Source of the DNA: Pseudomonadota bacterium
Lineage (GTDB): Bacteria > Pseudomonadota > Alphaproteobacteria > Azospirillales > Azospirillaceae
Assembly (NCBI GenBank): GCA_023416195.1
Contig: JAEZID010000130.1
Location: 1-11,244, forward strand
DNA length: 11,244 nucleotides
Direction: 5' to 3'
Under the pieces are notes generated by a model. The model was given only the letters and a program-made list of their open reading frames with translations, was not told the DNA's origin and ran no database searches. Made by a program: the position numbers and the translations under genes. Within the stretch, counting starts at the first letter, position 1. The number at the start of each line of letters is the position of its first letter. This document shows, one piece after another, positions 1 through 7,133 of this stretch.

Positions 1-297
1 CGCAGCGTCGTCGGCGGCTATCTCGTCTCGGCTCTCGTCGGCGTCCTGGCGCTGACCGTCTTCGGCACCCAGCCCTGGGTGGTCGCCCTCTCCGTCGGTA
101 CGGCCATCGCGCTGATGCAGTTGACCCGCACGCTGCACGCCCCGGCGGGTGCGGTACCGCTGCTGGCCCTGTCGGCCGGCACCGATCATGTCCTGCTGAT
201 CCCCAGCGTGCTCGCCGGATCGGTGACGCTGATCGGCATCGGCCTGCTGATGAACAACCTGCGCCGCGACCGCGCCTACCCGCGCTATTGGATTTGA
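1..297 (+). CDS. HPP family membrane protein, C-terminal part (5' end outside window)
   Basis: The frame is open from base 1 and ends with TGA at 295-297, giving the last 98 residues of a protein that starts upstream. It is strongly hydrophobic, with about four membrane segments (roughly residues 4-23, 27-40, 46-60 and 62-82) and a short basic cytoplasmic-looking tail rich in Arg and Tyr. The stretch LTRTLHAPAGAVPLLAL matches the signature of the HPP family (named for a His-Pro-Pro motif), but the motif here reads His-Ala-Pro. HPP proteins are small integral membrane proteins. Some plant and cyanobacterial members have been linked to nitrite transport, but the role of most bacterial members is unknown. 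It is the only plus-strand gene in the window and converges on the histidine kinase gene. Family assignment is fairly secure; function is not. Confidence 0.8.
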   Translation, partial: RSVVGGYLVSALVGVLALTVFGTQPWVVALSVGTAIALMQLTRTLHAPAGAVPLLALSAGTDHVLLIPSVLAGSVTLIGIGLLMNNLRRDRAYPRYWI

Positions 298-300
298 GCC

Positions 301-384
301 GTAGGTTGGGTTGAGCACAGCGAAACCCAACAGGCTCCGCATCGCAGCGACGTCGGGTTTCGCCTGCGGCTCAACCCAACCTAC
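301..384. repeat. Long imperfect palindrome (REP/MITE-like hairpin element)
   Basis: The outer arms, 301-316 (GTAGGTTGGGTTGAGC) and 369-384, are perfect 16-bp inverted copies. A second perfect 9-bp stem lies inside them (GCGAAACCC at 320-328 with GGGTTTCGC at 355-363), offset by a small asymmetric internal loop. The apical region is 329-354. The element fills almost all the space between two convergent genes, starting 3 bp after the HPP stop codon. No T-tract follows the stem on either strand, so it is not a classic intrinsic terminator, though it could still slow polymerase or protect mRNA 3' ends. From memory, very similar TAGGTTGGGTT palindromes recur between genes in various proteobacterial genomes; I could not check this. 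Confidence 0.8.
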
Positions 385-396
385 AGATCGCTGGAT

Positions 397-2436
397 TTAA
401 ACCTCGGTTTGCGGCGCGATGCGCGGCAGGCGCACGGTAAACGTCGTCCCGTTCCCCGCCCGGCTGTCCACGACCAGCTGCCCTCCCAGCGTCTGGGTGA
501 CGAGGTTGTAGGCGATGTGCAGCCCCAGACCCACGCAGCCCTCGTGCCGGGCCGTGGTGAAGAATGGGTCGAAGATCTTCGGCAGGTCGGTTTCCAGGAT
601 GCCCTGCCCATCGTCGACGTGCCGCACCTCGATCCACTCGTCGCCCAGCGGTTCGACGGTCAGGGTGATGACTCCGTTCTGCTCCGGCCGGAAGGCGTGG
701 GTCAGCGCGTTGCGCACCAGATGCGTCACCACGCGGGCGAAGGCGCCGGGATAGCTTTCCAGTTGCAGCGCCTCCGGGCAGCTCAGCTTCACCCGGTGGC
801 CGGACGCGCCGATCTGCGTGTGCAGGCTCAGCAGCACGTCCTCAATGTATTCGCGCAGGTAGAAGATGCGCCGTTCGTCGCCGGTCTGGTCGGCGGAGAC
901 CTGCTTGAACATCTGCACCAGCGCGGCGATGCGCTCGGTGTTGCTGACCAGCAGATGCCCGGCCTCCTGCGCCACGTCCAGATAGCCGGACAGCGCCGTC
1001 CTGGTCAGGGTGCCCGCCGCGAACTGCCGCTTCACGTCGTCGGTGCGCCCCATCAGATGGGACGCCGTGGTCAGCGCCACACCCACCGGCCCGTTGACCT
1101 CGTGCGCCACGCCGGCGACCAGCTGGCCCAGCGAAGCCATCTTCTCCGTCTGCACCAGACTGTCCTGCGCGTCCTGAAGCTCCGCGTAGGCGGCTTCGAC
1201 CCGCTCCTTGGCGGCGCGCAGGGCGGCGGCGGCCTGGGCGCGCTCCGTGGTGTCCAGCATCACGCCGAAGACGTGGCTGAGGCGCCCCTCCATGTCGAAG
1301 CGCGGCGCGCAGGAGGAGGAGACGTAGCGGACGTCCCCCACCATGTCGATGACCCGGTACTCCACATAGACGCGCTTGGAGTTGCCGATCACGCTTTCCA
1401 GCATGTTGCCGAAGCGCAGGCGGTCGTCCGGGTGCAGGATGCCCAGCAGATTGTCGAAGGTCGGCTCGAAGCTGCGCGGGTCCTGCCCGTAGACCTCGAA
1501 CGCCTCGCGGTTCCACAGCAGTTCGCCCGTGTGGATGCCGTATTCCCAGTAGCCGAGATGCCCGGTGCGGTAGGCTTCCTCCAGCCGCTGCTTGGCCGCT
1601 TCCAGTTGCGAGGCCGCCTCGGCCCGGTCGGTCACGTCCAGCATCACGCCGAAGACATGGCTCAGCCGGCCCTCGCGGTCGAAGCGCGGCGCGCAGGAGG
1701 AGGAAACGTACCGAACCTTCCCGCCCTCGTCCCGAACGCGATAGTCGAAATAGACGCGCGTGGGGTTGCCGATGACGCCTTCCAGCATGTTGCCGAAAGA
1801 CTGCCGGTCGTCCAGGTGCAGGATGTCCAACAGGTTGTCGAAGGTCGGTTCGAACCGGTCCGGGCTCCGCCCGAAAACCCCGTAGGCTTCGGCGTTCAGC
1901 GCCAGCTTGCCGGTGTGGATGCCGTACTCCCAATAGCCCAGCTTGGCCGTGCGGTACGCCTCTTCCAGCTGAAGCGTCGCCACCTCCAGCCCGTAGCGCG
2001 CGTCCTCCGTGGCGCGTTCGGCCTGCCGCCGCTCGGTCACGTCGGTCACCACGCCGATGACCGCGCCCGCATCGCCGAACGGGCTCACCCGCACCTGCAC
2101 GTCGCGCGCCGTGCCGTCGCGGCGGGTCAACCGCCCCTCGCGCACCGCCTCCGCACCGCCGAGAACGGCGCCCAACTCCGTCGGCGAACCGAAGATCTCC
2201 CGGAACGCCCGGTTGCAGCCGAGAACCACGCCGCCCGGACCGGCGACGAAGGCCGGCACCGGCAACGCGTCGAACAGCGCGCCGCCACCCACCAAGGCAA
2301 GCGGATCGCCCTCTTCCCGCACGAGGAATTCCGCGTCCGGCCTGTCCTGTTCGCTCGCCACCGGCATTGCGTCTTCGCGCGGCTCCAATGGATGGGTTTC
2401 AACCGCAGACATTACCCGACACGCCGCCGCCCGCAT
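397..2436 (-). CDS. Soluble PAS-domain sensor histidine kinase (three PAS domains, orphan)
   Basis: The product is 679 residues. An N-terminal PAS domain (about 50-135) is followed by two near-identical PAS repeats (about 157-275 and 285-403), a short coiled-coil linker (400-430), and a dimerisation/phosphoacceptor domain with the H-box around His445 (GVAHEVNGP). The HATPase domain has the N-box Asn576 (HLVRNALTHA), the G1 box DDGQG at 608-612, the F-box IFDPFF at 621-626 and the G2 box GLGL at 636-639. There is no signal peptide, membrane segment, HAMP or receiver domain, so it is a cytoplasmic kinase whose partner regulator is elsewhere. It starts 22 nt after the VOC stop and is probably the last gene of the operon. 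The start is uncertain: ATGs at 2412 and 2367 also precede the first PAS domain, and none has a strong ribosome site. The signal sensed is unknown. Confidence 0.9.
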   Translation of the reverse strand: MRAAACRVMSAVETHPLEPREDAMPVASEQDRPDAEFLVREEGDPLALVGGGALFDALPVPAFVAGPGGVVLGCNRAFREIFGSPTELGAVLGGAEAVREGRLTRRDGTARDVQVRVSPFGDAGAVIGVVTDVTERRQAERATEDARYGLEVATLQLEEAYRTAKLGYWEYGIHTGKLALNAEAYGVFGRSPDRFEPTFDNLLDILHLDDRQSFGNMLEGVIGNPTRVYFDYRVRDEGGKVRYVSSSCAPRFDREGRLSHVFGVMLDVTDRAEAASQLEAAKQRLEEAYRTGHLGYWEYGIHTGELLWNREAFEVYGQDPRSFEPTFDNLLGILHPDDRLRFGNMLESVIGNSKRVYVEYRVIDMVGDVRYVSSSCAPRFDMEGRLSHVFGVMLDTTERAQAAAALRAAKERVEAAYAELQDAQDSLVQTEKMASLGQLVAGVAHEVNGPVGVALTTASHLMGRTDDVKRQFAAGTLTRTALSGYLDVAQEAGHLLVSNTERIAALVQMFKQVSADQTGDERRIFYLREYIEDVLLSLHTQIGASGHRVKLSCPEALQLESYPGAFARVVTHLVRNALTHAFRPEQNGVITLTVEPLGDEWIEVRHVDDGQGILETDLPKIFDPFFTTARHEGCVGLGLHIAYNLVTQTLGGQLVVDSRAGNGTTFTVRLPRIAPQTEV
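1228..1968 (-). repeat. Tandem duplication of a PAS module inside the kinase gene
   Basis: Kinase residues 157-275 (bases 1612-1968) and 285-403 (bases 1228-1584) align without gaps at a period of 128 residues (384 bp). I count about 89 identities in 119 positions, roughly 75%. Both copies contain LGYWEYGIHTG, FEPTFDNLL, YVSSSCAPRFD and EGRLSHVFGVMLD. Exact DNA runs of about 20-26 bases are also shared, for example around 1253-1272 and 1637-1656. The high identity points to a fairly recent internal duplication or to gene conversion keeping the copies alike. Differences cluster in the middle of each module, where a PAS ligand pocket would lie. Confidence 0.88.
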
Positions 2437-2458
2437 ACGGCGAATGTTCCGCTCCGTT

Positions 2459-3331
2459 TCAGGGAATAAGGTTGCGCAGGTCGAAATCCTTGGCGAAGGC
2501 CACCATCACGCCGCAGGCGCTGGCCGACGACACGCGCAGCACGCCGTTGCCGACCACGGTCGGGAACTTGCTTTTCTGCAAGGTCTGCTGCGCGCGCTCC
2601 TCGTCCTTCACGCGCACCACCATGCCGGCCAGGAACGGGCGCGGGGCGGCCAGCGCCGGATCGCCGGTCCAGGCCCAGTGCAGCGCCGCCGGGTCGGCCA
2701 CCACGATGGGCGTGTCGCCGGTCGGCACCACGCGCGCCGGGCCGCGCGGCTCGACCGATGTGCCGAACAGTTTGGCGTAGGCCCCCGCCACGCCCTCCAC
2801 ATCGTCGGCCGCCACGATCAGCGCCGCCAGCCCGGCCGCCGAGTTCTCATGCTCCACATATTCCGGCCGCCAGACCACGTCGCGGGTGTGGTGCTGGCAG
2901 AGGAACGCGCGTCCCCCCGGCGTCTGCGACGGGTCGATTTGCGTGATGGAGAAGCGCGCGTCCTTCGTCCCTTCCGGCAGAGCCACCGGCCGGCCGAAAT
3001 CCACGACCTCCGACGCCGCGAACCCGGCCTCGCTCAACAACCGCTGCGCCGCCCGCGCGTCGTCGGTCTTCAGCGCCAGCGCCGCGATGCCCTCCCGCGC
3101 CTTCAGGAAGTCGCTGTAATGGGCGGTGACCGGGTGCGGCTCCTCCACGGCCAGCAGTTCGACATAGTCGTCCGCGCCGAACATGATGGTGTGGTTGATC
3201 GACTTCAGCTCGGTGTGCCGGCCCCGGGGCGTGACGGTGAAGCCCAGCTTCGCATAAGCCTCGCGCGCCTTCTCCAGATCGCGGACCGCGACGACGAGAT
3301 GGTCGATGCCGTTGATGCCGTGTGCGCCCAT
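2459..3331 (-). CDS. VOC (glyoxalase-like) family protein
   Basis: The product is 290 residues, long enough for two vicinal-oxygen-chelate half-modules. The first begins GIDHLVVAV with His11 at the usual first metal-ligand position, and Glu58 (DDYVELLAV) lies at the end of the matching strand. The middle carries CQHHT (145-149) and WRPEYVEHENSA (154-165), which I recognise from the Glyoxalase_3-like group. The second module starts near residue 168, but there the metal-binding His is replaced by Ala (LAALIVAAD), so only one metal site may remain. VOC enzymes include glyoxalases, ring-cleaving dioxygenases, isomerases and resistance proteins, so the reaction cannot be named. The ATG at 3331 has an AAAGG ribosome site 8 nt upstream. 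The gene lies 25 nt after the oxidoreductase stop and 22 nt before the kinase start, which suggests co-transcription. Confidence 0.86.
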   Translation of the reverse strand: MGAHGINGIDHLVVAVRDLEKAREAYAKLGFTVTPRGRHTELKSINHTIMFGADDYVELLAVEEPHPVTAHYSDFLKAREGIAALALKTDDARAAQRLLSEAGFAASEVVDFGRPVALPEGTKDARFSITQIDPSQTPGGRAFLCQHHTRDVVWRPEYVEHENSAAGLAALIVAADDVEGVAGAYAKLFGTSVEPRGPARVVPTGDTPIVVADPAALHWAWTGDPALAAPRPFLAGMVVRVKDEERAQQTLQKSKFPTVVGNGVLRVSSASACGVMVAFAKDFDLRNLIP

Positions 3332-3356
3332 ACCTCAAACCTTTCCCGTTCGCCGC

Positions 3357-4643
3357 TCAGTCCTGCATGTCCTTCCAGCGATAGAGCAGCAACATGCCGC
3401 GGGCAAGCGTCCGCGCGACGCCATGGAACGGCAGCGGCTTCAGGTCGGACAGCGGGATCGGCAGTTCGGACGCCGGACGGCCCTGCCCATACTCGGCCAG
3501 TTCCTTGCCCATGGCCGTGCCCAGCGCCACCGCGCGCCCGTTGCAGCCGATCCAGGCGACCACGCCCGGCGCCAGTTCGTGCAGGCGCGGCAGGCGCTCC
3601 GGCGTCATGCCGATGTAGCCCCACCAGACATGGTCGAAGCCGATGTCGCCGATCTGCGGATAGACCCGCTTCAACCGCTCGCCGATTCGGACCTTGAGGC
3701 GCCGTTCCGAATCCACGTCGAACACCAGCGCGCCGCCGGTGACCAGCCGCCCCTGCGCGTCCTGGCGGAAGAAATACAGGTCGCCGTGCGTGTCCGACAG
3801 CGCGTGCCCCTGCGGCAGGACCGAGCGCCGGACCTCCTCCGGCAGCGGCTTCGTCGCCATCTGGTAGGAGCGCACGGGAACGATGGTCTGCGCCAGCTTC
3901 GGCCACAGCGCGTCGCTGTAGGCGTTCGTCGCCAGCACGACCTTCTTCGCGACCACGCTGCCGCGCGGCGTCGTCACCCGCCAACGCTCACCCGCCTGGG
4001 TCAGGCTGGTCGCCGGGCTGCCGGCATAGACAATGGCGCCCGCCTGCACCGCCGCCCGCGCCATTCCGCGCGCGAGGGCCAGCGGATTGACCCGCCCGCC
4101 CGAGCGGTTCTGCCACCCGCCGAACCAGTAACGCGACCCGGTGACGGCCTCGCACTGTTCCCGGTCCAGCAGGTCCACCGGCGCTCCGCGCCGCCCCCAC
4201 TGCTCCGCGCGCTTGGCCGAAACGGCAAGGCGGCTCGGGCGATGCGCCGGCTGCACCCAGCCGTTCTGCACCGCCTCGCACTCGATCCCATGCTTGGCGA
4301 CCAGCCCGAACAGCAGGTCCGGTGCGTCCCTCAGCACGCGGACGAACTGCTCGCCCTTCCGCTCGCCCCACAGGGCGACGAGGTCGTCCGGATCGGCGCG
4401 GGTCAGGCTGGGGATCACCTGCCCGTTGTTACGGCCGGAAGCGCCCCAGCCGGGTTCCGCCGCCTCCAGCACCACGGCCTTCACGCCGGCCTCGGCCAGA
4501 TGCAGCGCCGTGGACAGGCCGGTGAAACCGCCGCCGACGATGGCGACGTCCGCCTCCACCTCGCCGTCCAGCGACGGCAGGATCGGGGCCGGCGGGGCGG
4601 TCTTCGCCCACAGCGACGGCGGCAACGCAGCGGTCGAGGTCAA
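3357..4643 (-). CDS. DAO-family FAD-dependent oxidoreductase (TTG start)
   Basis: The product is 428 residues, close to the usual length of gamma-glutamylputrescine oxidase/glycine oxidase-like members of the D-amino-acid oxidase (DAO) superfamily. The N-terminal Rossmann motif is GGGFTG at residues 37-42, with Glu60 as the expected ribose-binding acid at the end of strand two (VVLEAAEPGWGASGRNNG). The C-terminal FAD part contains WWGYIGMTPERLPRL and GCNGRAVALGTAMGKELAE. The family oxidises amines or amino acids to imines, usually passing electrons to oxygen. The start chosen is TTG at 4641-4643, inside a TTGA overlap with the livF stop; a GGGGGG run lies 8 nt upstream. The preceding residues, read back in frame, lie inside livF, and the family's usual SLWA N-terminus (here residues 10-13) needs this early start. 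The substrate is unknown; an amino compound delivered by the adjacent transporter is the natural guess. Confidence 0.9.
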   Translation of the reverse strand: MTSTAALPPSLWAKTAPPAPILPSLDGEVEADVAIVGGGFTGLSTALHLAEAGVKAVVLEAAEPGWGASGRNNGQVIPSLTRADPDDLVALWGERKGEQFVRVLRDAPDLLFGLVAKHGIECEAVQNGWVQPAHRPSRLAVSAKRAEQWGRRGAPVDLLDREQCEAVTGSRYWFGGWQNRSGGRVNPLALARGMARAAVQAGAIVYAGSPATSLTQAGERWRVTTPRGSVVAKKVVLATNAYSDALWPKLAQTIVPVRSYQMATKPLPEEVRRSVLPQGHALSDTHGDLYFFRQDAQGRLVTGGALVFDVDSERRLKVRIGERLKRVYPQIGDIGFDHVWWGYIGMTPERLPRLHELAPGVVAWIGCNGRAVALGTAMGKELAEYGQGRPASELPIPLSDLKPLPFHGVARTLARGMLLLYRWKDMQD

Positions 4644-5359
4644 TGCACATGCCCCCCGAGATAGGCCGCCCGGATGCGCGGGTCCTCGGCCAGTTCGGCC
4701 GCCGGCCCCTGCAAGACGATGCGCCCGGATTCCATCACATAGGCCTGATCGGCGACGCGCAGCGCCGCCTTGGCGTTCTGTTCGACCAGCAGGATCGCCG
4801 TTCCCGTCTCGCGGATCGCGGCGACGAGGTCGAAGATCTGCCGCACCAGCTTGGGCGCGAGGCCCAGCGACGGTTCGTCCATCAGCAGCAGGCGCGGACG
4901 GCCCATCAGCGCGCGCCCGACGCACAGCATCTGCTGCTCGCCGCCCGACAGCGACCCGGCCTTCTGCGTGAAGCGTTCCTGAAGGCGCGGGAACAGCCCG
5001 ACGATGCGCTCCAGGTCCTGCTCATACTCACGGCCGGTGCGCGGCCCGGCGCCGAGCTTCAGGTTTTCCAGCACCGTCATGTTGGAGAAGATCTGGCGCC
5101 CTTCCGGCGCCTGGCAGATGCCCAGCCGCACGATCTCGTCGCTGCGCAGGCCGTTGATCGGCTTGCCGTCCAGCCGGATGTCGCCGCCCGTCACCTTGTA
5201 GATGCCGGAGACGGCGCGCATCAGCGTCGTCTTGCCGACGCCGTTGGAGCCCAGCACCGTCACGATCCCGCCCTCGGGCACGTCCAGCGACACGCCCTCC
5301 AGGATCGGCTGTGCGCCCATGGAGACGCGCAGATCGCGGATTTCCAGAAGATGGCTCAC
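4640..5359 (-). CDS. livF: HAAT-family ABC transporter ATP-binding protein LivF
   Basis: The product is 239 residues and completes the five-component amino-acid-type ABC importer. Walker A is GSNGVGKT at 37-44, the Q-loop region is CQAPEGRQIF (82-91), the signature LSGGE is at 137-141, and Walker B LLLMDEP is at 157-163 followed by SLGLAP, typical of LivF. The switch position reads VEQN rather than VEHD, which is normal for LivF. The start is GTG at 5357-5359, overlapping the livG TGA by 4 nt (GTGA). Its ribosome site, GAGGAGG, lies 7 nt upstream, within the last codons of livG. The gene ends in TGA overlapping the TTG of the oxidoreductase. It would act at the inner membrane face as a heterodimer with LivG. 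Confidence 0.95.
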   Translation of the reverse strand: MSHLLEIRDLRVSMGAQPILEGVSLDVPEGGIVTVLGSNGVGKTTLMRAVSGIYKVTGGDIRLDGKPINGLRSDEIVRLGICQAPEGRQIFSNMTVLENLKLGAGPRTGREYEQDLERIVGLFPRLQERFTQKAGSLSGGEQQMLCVGRALMGRPRLLLMDEPSLGLAPKLVRQIFDLVAAIRETGTAILLVEQNAKAALRVADQAYVMESGRIVLQGPAAELAEDPRIRAAYLGGHVH

Positions 5360-6141
5360 GCCGCGTCCTCCTCGTCCTCGTCGCCGCCGAGATAGGCTTC
5401 CAGCACCGCCGGGTCCCGGCGCACCTCGGCCGGCGCGCCGTCGGCGCTCTTGCGGCCCGACGCCAGCACCATCACCCGCTGGCAGATGCCCATGACCAGC
5501 GTCATGTCGTGCTCGACCAGCAGCACGGTCAGCCCCTCGGCGTGCAGCCCCTTGATGAAGCTCGCCAGTTCCGCCGTCTCGCTGTCGTTCAGGCCGGCCG
5601 CCGGCTCGTCCAGGATCAGCAGTTTCGGCCCCAGCGCCAGCGCCCGCGCGATTTCCAGATACTTGCGCTTGCCGTAGCTGAGGTTCGCGGCCAGCTCGTG
5701 CCCCTGCCCGGCCAGCCCGACGCGCTCCAGCGCCGCCCAGGTCCGCTCGCTGACCGCGCGCGCGTCGGCCTCGCCCTTGGCCCCCCGGAACAGCGACCGC
5801 CAGGGCGAATGGCCGACCGCACCGATGGCGCCGACCGACACGTTGTCGAACACCGTCATGTTCGGGAAGATGCGCAGGTTCTGGAAGGTCCGCCCCAGCC
5901 CGCGCCGGGCGACCCGCCACGGCTTCATGCCGGAGATGGTCTCCCCGGCAAAGCGCACGGTCCCCTCGCTCGGCGGGGTGAAGCCGCTGATGAGGTTGAA
6001 CAGGGTCGTCTTCCCGGCGCCGTTCGGCCCGATCAGCCCGACCAGTTCGCCCTCGTTCACACGACCCGACACATTGTCCACGGCCAGCAGGCCGCCGAAG
6101 CGCCGCGTCAGGTTCTCGATCTCAAGAAGCGCCGTCATCAT
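5356..6141 (-). CDS. livG: HAAT-family ABC transporter ATP-binding protein LivG
   Basis: The product is 261 residues. Walker A is GPNGAGKT at 38-45, the signature is LSYGKRK at 154-160 (the LSYG variant usual in LivG), Walker B is LLILDEP at 174-180, and the switch histidine is His211 (VEHD). The region after the Q-loop (GRTFQNLRIF) is longer than in LivF, as expected. The start is the ATG at 6139-6141, which overlaps the livM stop as ATGA. The frame is open upstream to an ATG at 6177, but that lies inside livM and would add 12 residues not normal for the family. The C-terminus ends in an acidic run, DEDEEDAA. It pairs with LivF to power import through LivH and LivM. Confidence 0.95.
   Translation of the reverse strand: MMTALLEIENLTRRFGGLLAVDNVSGRVNEGELVGLIGPNGAGKTTLFNLISGFTPPSEGTVRFAGETISGMKPWRVARRGLGRTFQNLRIFPNMTVFDNVSVGAIGAVGHSPWRSLFRGAKGEADARAVSERTWAALERVGLAGQGHELAANLSYGKRKYLEIARALALGPKLLILDEPAAGLNDSETAELASFIKGLHAEGLTVLLVEHDMTLVMGICQRVMVLASGRKSADGAPAEVRRDPAVLEAYLGGDEDEEDAA
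5366..5372 (-). promoter_or_regulatory. Ribosome binding site of livF inside the livG coding end
   Basis: On the minus strand GAGGAGG lies 7 nt before the GTG start of livF. The same bases are read in livG as part of its acidic C-terminal tail (DEDEEDAA). This site decides the GTG start and implies that ribosomes finishing livG sit on the livF initiation region, a translational coupling arrangement. Confidence 0.7.
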
Positions 6142-7133
6142 CGCCACCCGACCACGCCGCGCACACCCGGCTTCCACCCCGCCCCGAAGGACGAGCGCAC
6201 CAGATTCAGCGCGGACACCTCACCGAACAGCCCCTTGGGCAGCAGCAGGATGGAGAAGAACATCACGCAGCCCACCGCGATCATCCGCACGTCGCCCACC
6301 GGCCGCAGAGCCTCCGGCAGCACGATCAGCAGCACGGCACCGACCACCGCGCCCGGCAGGCTGCCCAGCCCGCCGACGACGATCATCGCCAGCACCAGGA
6401 TGGATTCGCTGAACCGGAAGTCGCCGGGGCTGATGTAACCCGTGGTGTGCGCCCACAGCGCCCCGGCCACGCCCGCGAAGAAGCAGGCGATGGCGAACAC
6501 CTCGCCCTTCAGCCGCACCACGTCGATGCCCATGCTGTCGGCGCACTGGTCGTCCTCGCGCAGGGCGCGCAGGGCGTTGCCGTAGTAGGAGTGCGTCAGC
6601 CGGTGCAGCACCCACAGGGAGGCCAGCATCACCACCGCGACCACCAGATAGCTGCCGAGATTCCCCGACAGGTCCAATCCGAACGCCTTGAAGGACGGGA
6701 TCCCCGGAATGCCCATCGGCCCGCGCGTGAAGTCCACCCAGTTCAGCAGCGTGCCGTAGATGATCTCGCCCATGCCCAGCGTTGCGACGGCGAAATAGAT
6801 GCTGACCAGCCGCATCGTCGGCAGCGCCACCAGCACCCCGAGGATGGCCGCCGCCACGCCCGCCAGGGGGATGGTCAGCAGGAACGACACCCCGTACCGC
6901 GTCGCCAGCAGCGCCGCCGCGTAGGCGCCGATCCCGTAGAAGGCGGCGTGCCCCAGCGACAGCAACCCGGCGACGCCGGTGATGAAGTTCAGGCTCGCCG
7001 CCAGTATCACGAAGATCATGGCGGTGATCGACACCCGGAACAGATAGCCGGAGCCCATGGCCTGCAACAGAAGGGGCAGCAGCACCAGCACCGCCAGCCC
7101 GACGATCAGCGGAAGCCTAATGTTCTTAGACAC
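6138..7133 (-). CDS. livM: HAAT-family ABC transporter permease LivM
   Basis: The product is 331 residues with eight or more hydrophobic segments. It carries the LivM hallmarks SLNFITGVAGLLSLGHAAFYGIGAY (about 47-71) and RALREDDQCADSMGID, the cytoplasmic coupling loop that contacts the ATPases. The tail GLFGEVSALNLVRSSF is also typical. Translation starts at GTG (7131-7133), 8 nt inside the end of livH. The stop TGA overlaps the livG start by 4 nt. It forms the inner-membrane channel together with LivH. Confidence 0.95.
   Translation of the reverse strand: MSKNIRLPLIVGLAVLVLLPLLLQAMGSGYLFRVSITAMIFVILAASLNFITGVAGLLSLGHAAFYGIGAYAAALLATRYGVSFLLTIPLAGVAAAILGVLVALPTMRLVSIYFAVATLGMGEIIYGTLLNWVDFTRGPMGIPGIPSFKAFGLDLSGNLGSYLVVAVVMLASLWVLHRLTHSYYGNALRALREDDQCADSMGIDVVRLKGEVFAIACFFAGVAGALWAHTTGYISPGDFRFSESILVLAMIVVGGLGSLPGAVVGAVLLIVLPEALRPVGDVRMIAVGCVMFFSILLLPKGLFGEVSALNLVRSSFGAGWKPGVRGVVGWR

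Noticed and set aside
301..384. Intrinsic bidirectional terminator
   Set aside because: Stable stems but no T-tract after the hairpin on either strand, and the 26-base apical loop is too long for a standard terminator.
409..2469. A 686-codon open frame on the plus strand opposite the kinase gene
   Set aside because: It mirrors the kinase frame and is rich in Arg, Gln, His and Val from GC-biased codons, with no recognisable motif. The opposite strand encodes a complete kinase with all catalytic boxes.
3306..4664. Long plus-strand frame opposite the oxidoreductase, and similar frames opposite the liv genes and livK
   Set aside because: Low-complexity shadow translations in high-GC DNA. The minus-strand products are clear family members with proper starts and overlaps.
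3357..4925. A 522-residue version of the FAD oxidoreductase
   Set aside because: The extra N-terminal 94 residues are livF read in another frame, Arg/Gly/Ala rich with no family match. The TTG at 4643 gives the normal length.
5356..6177. An earlier livG start at 6177
   Set aside because: It adds 12 residues encoded inside livM that do not fit the family; the ATGA overlap at 6138-6141 is the standard arrangement.
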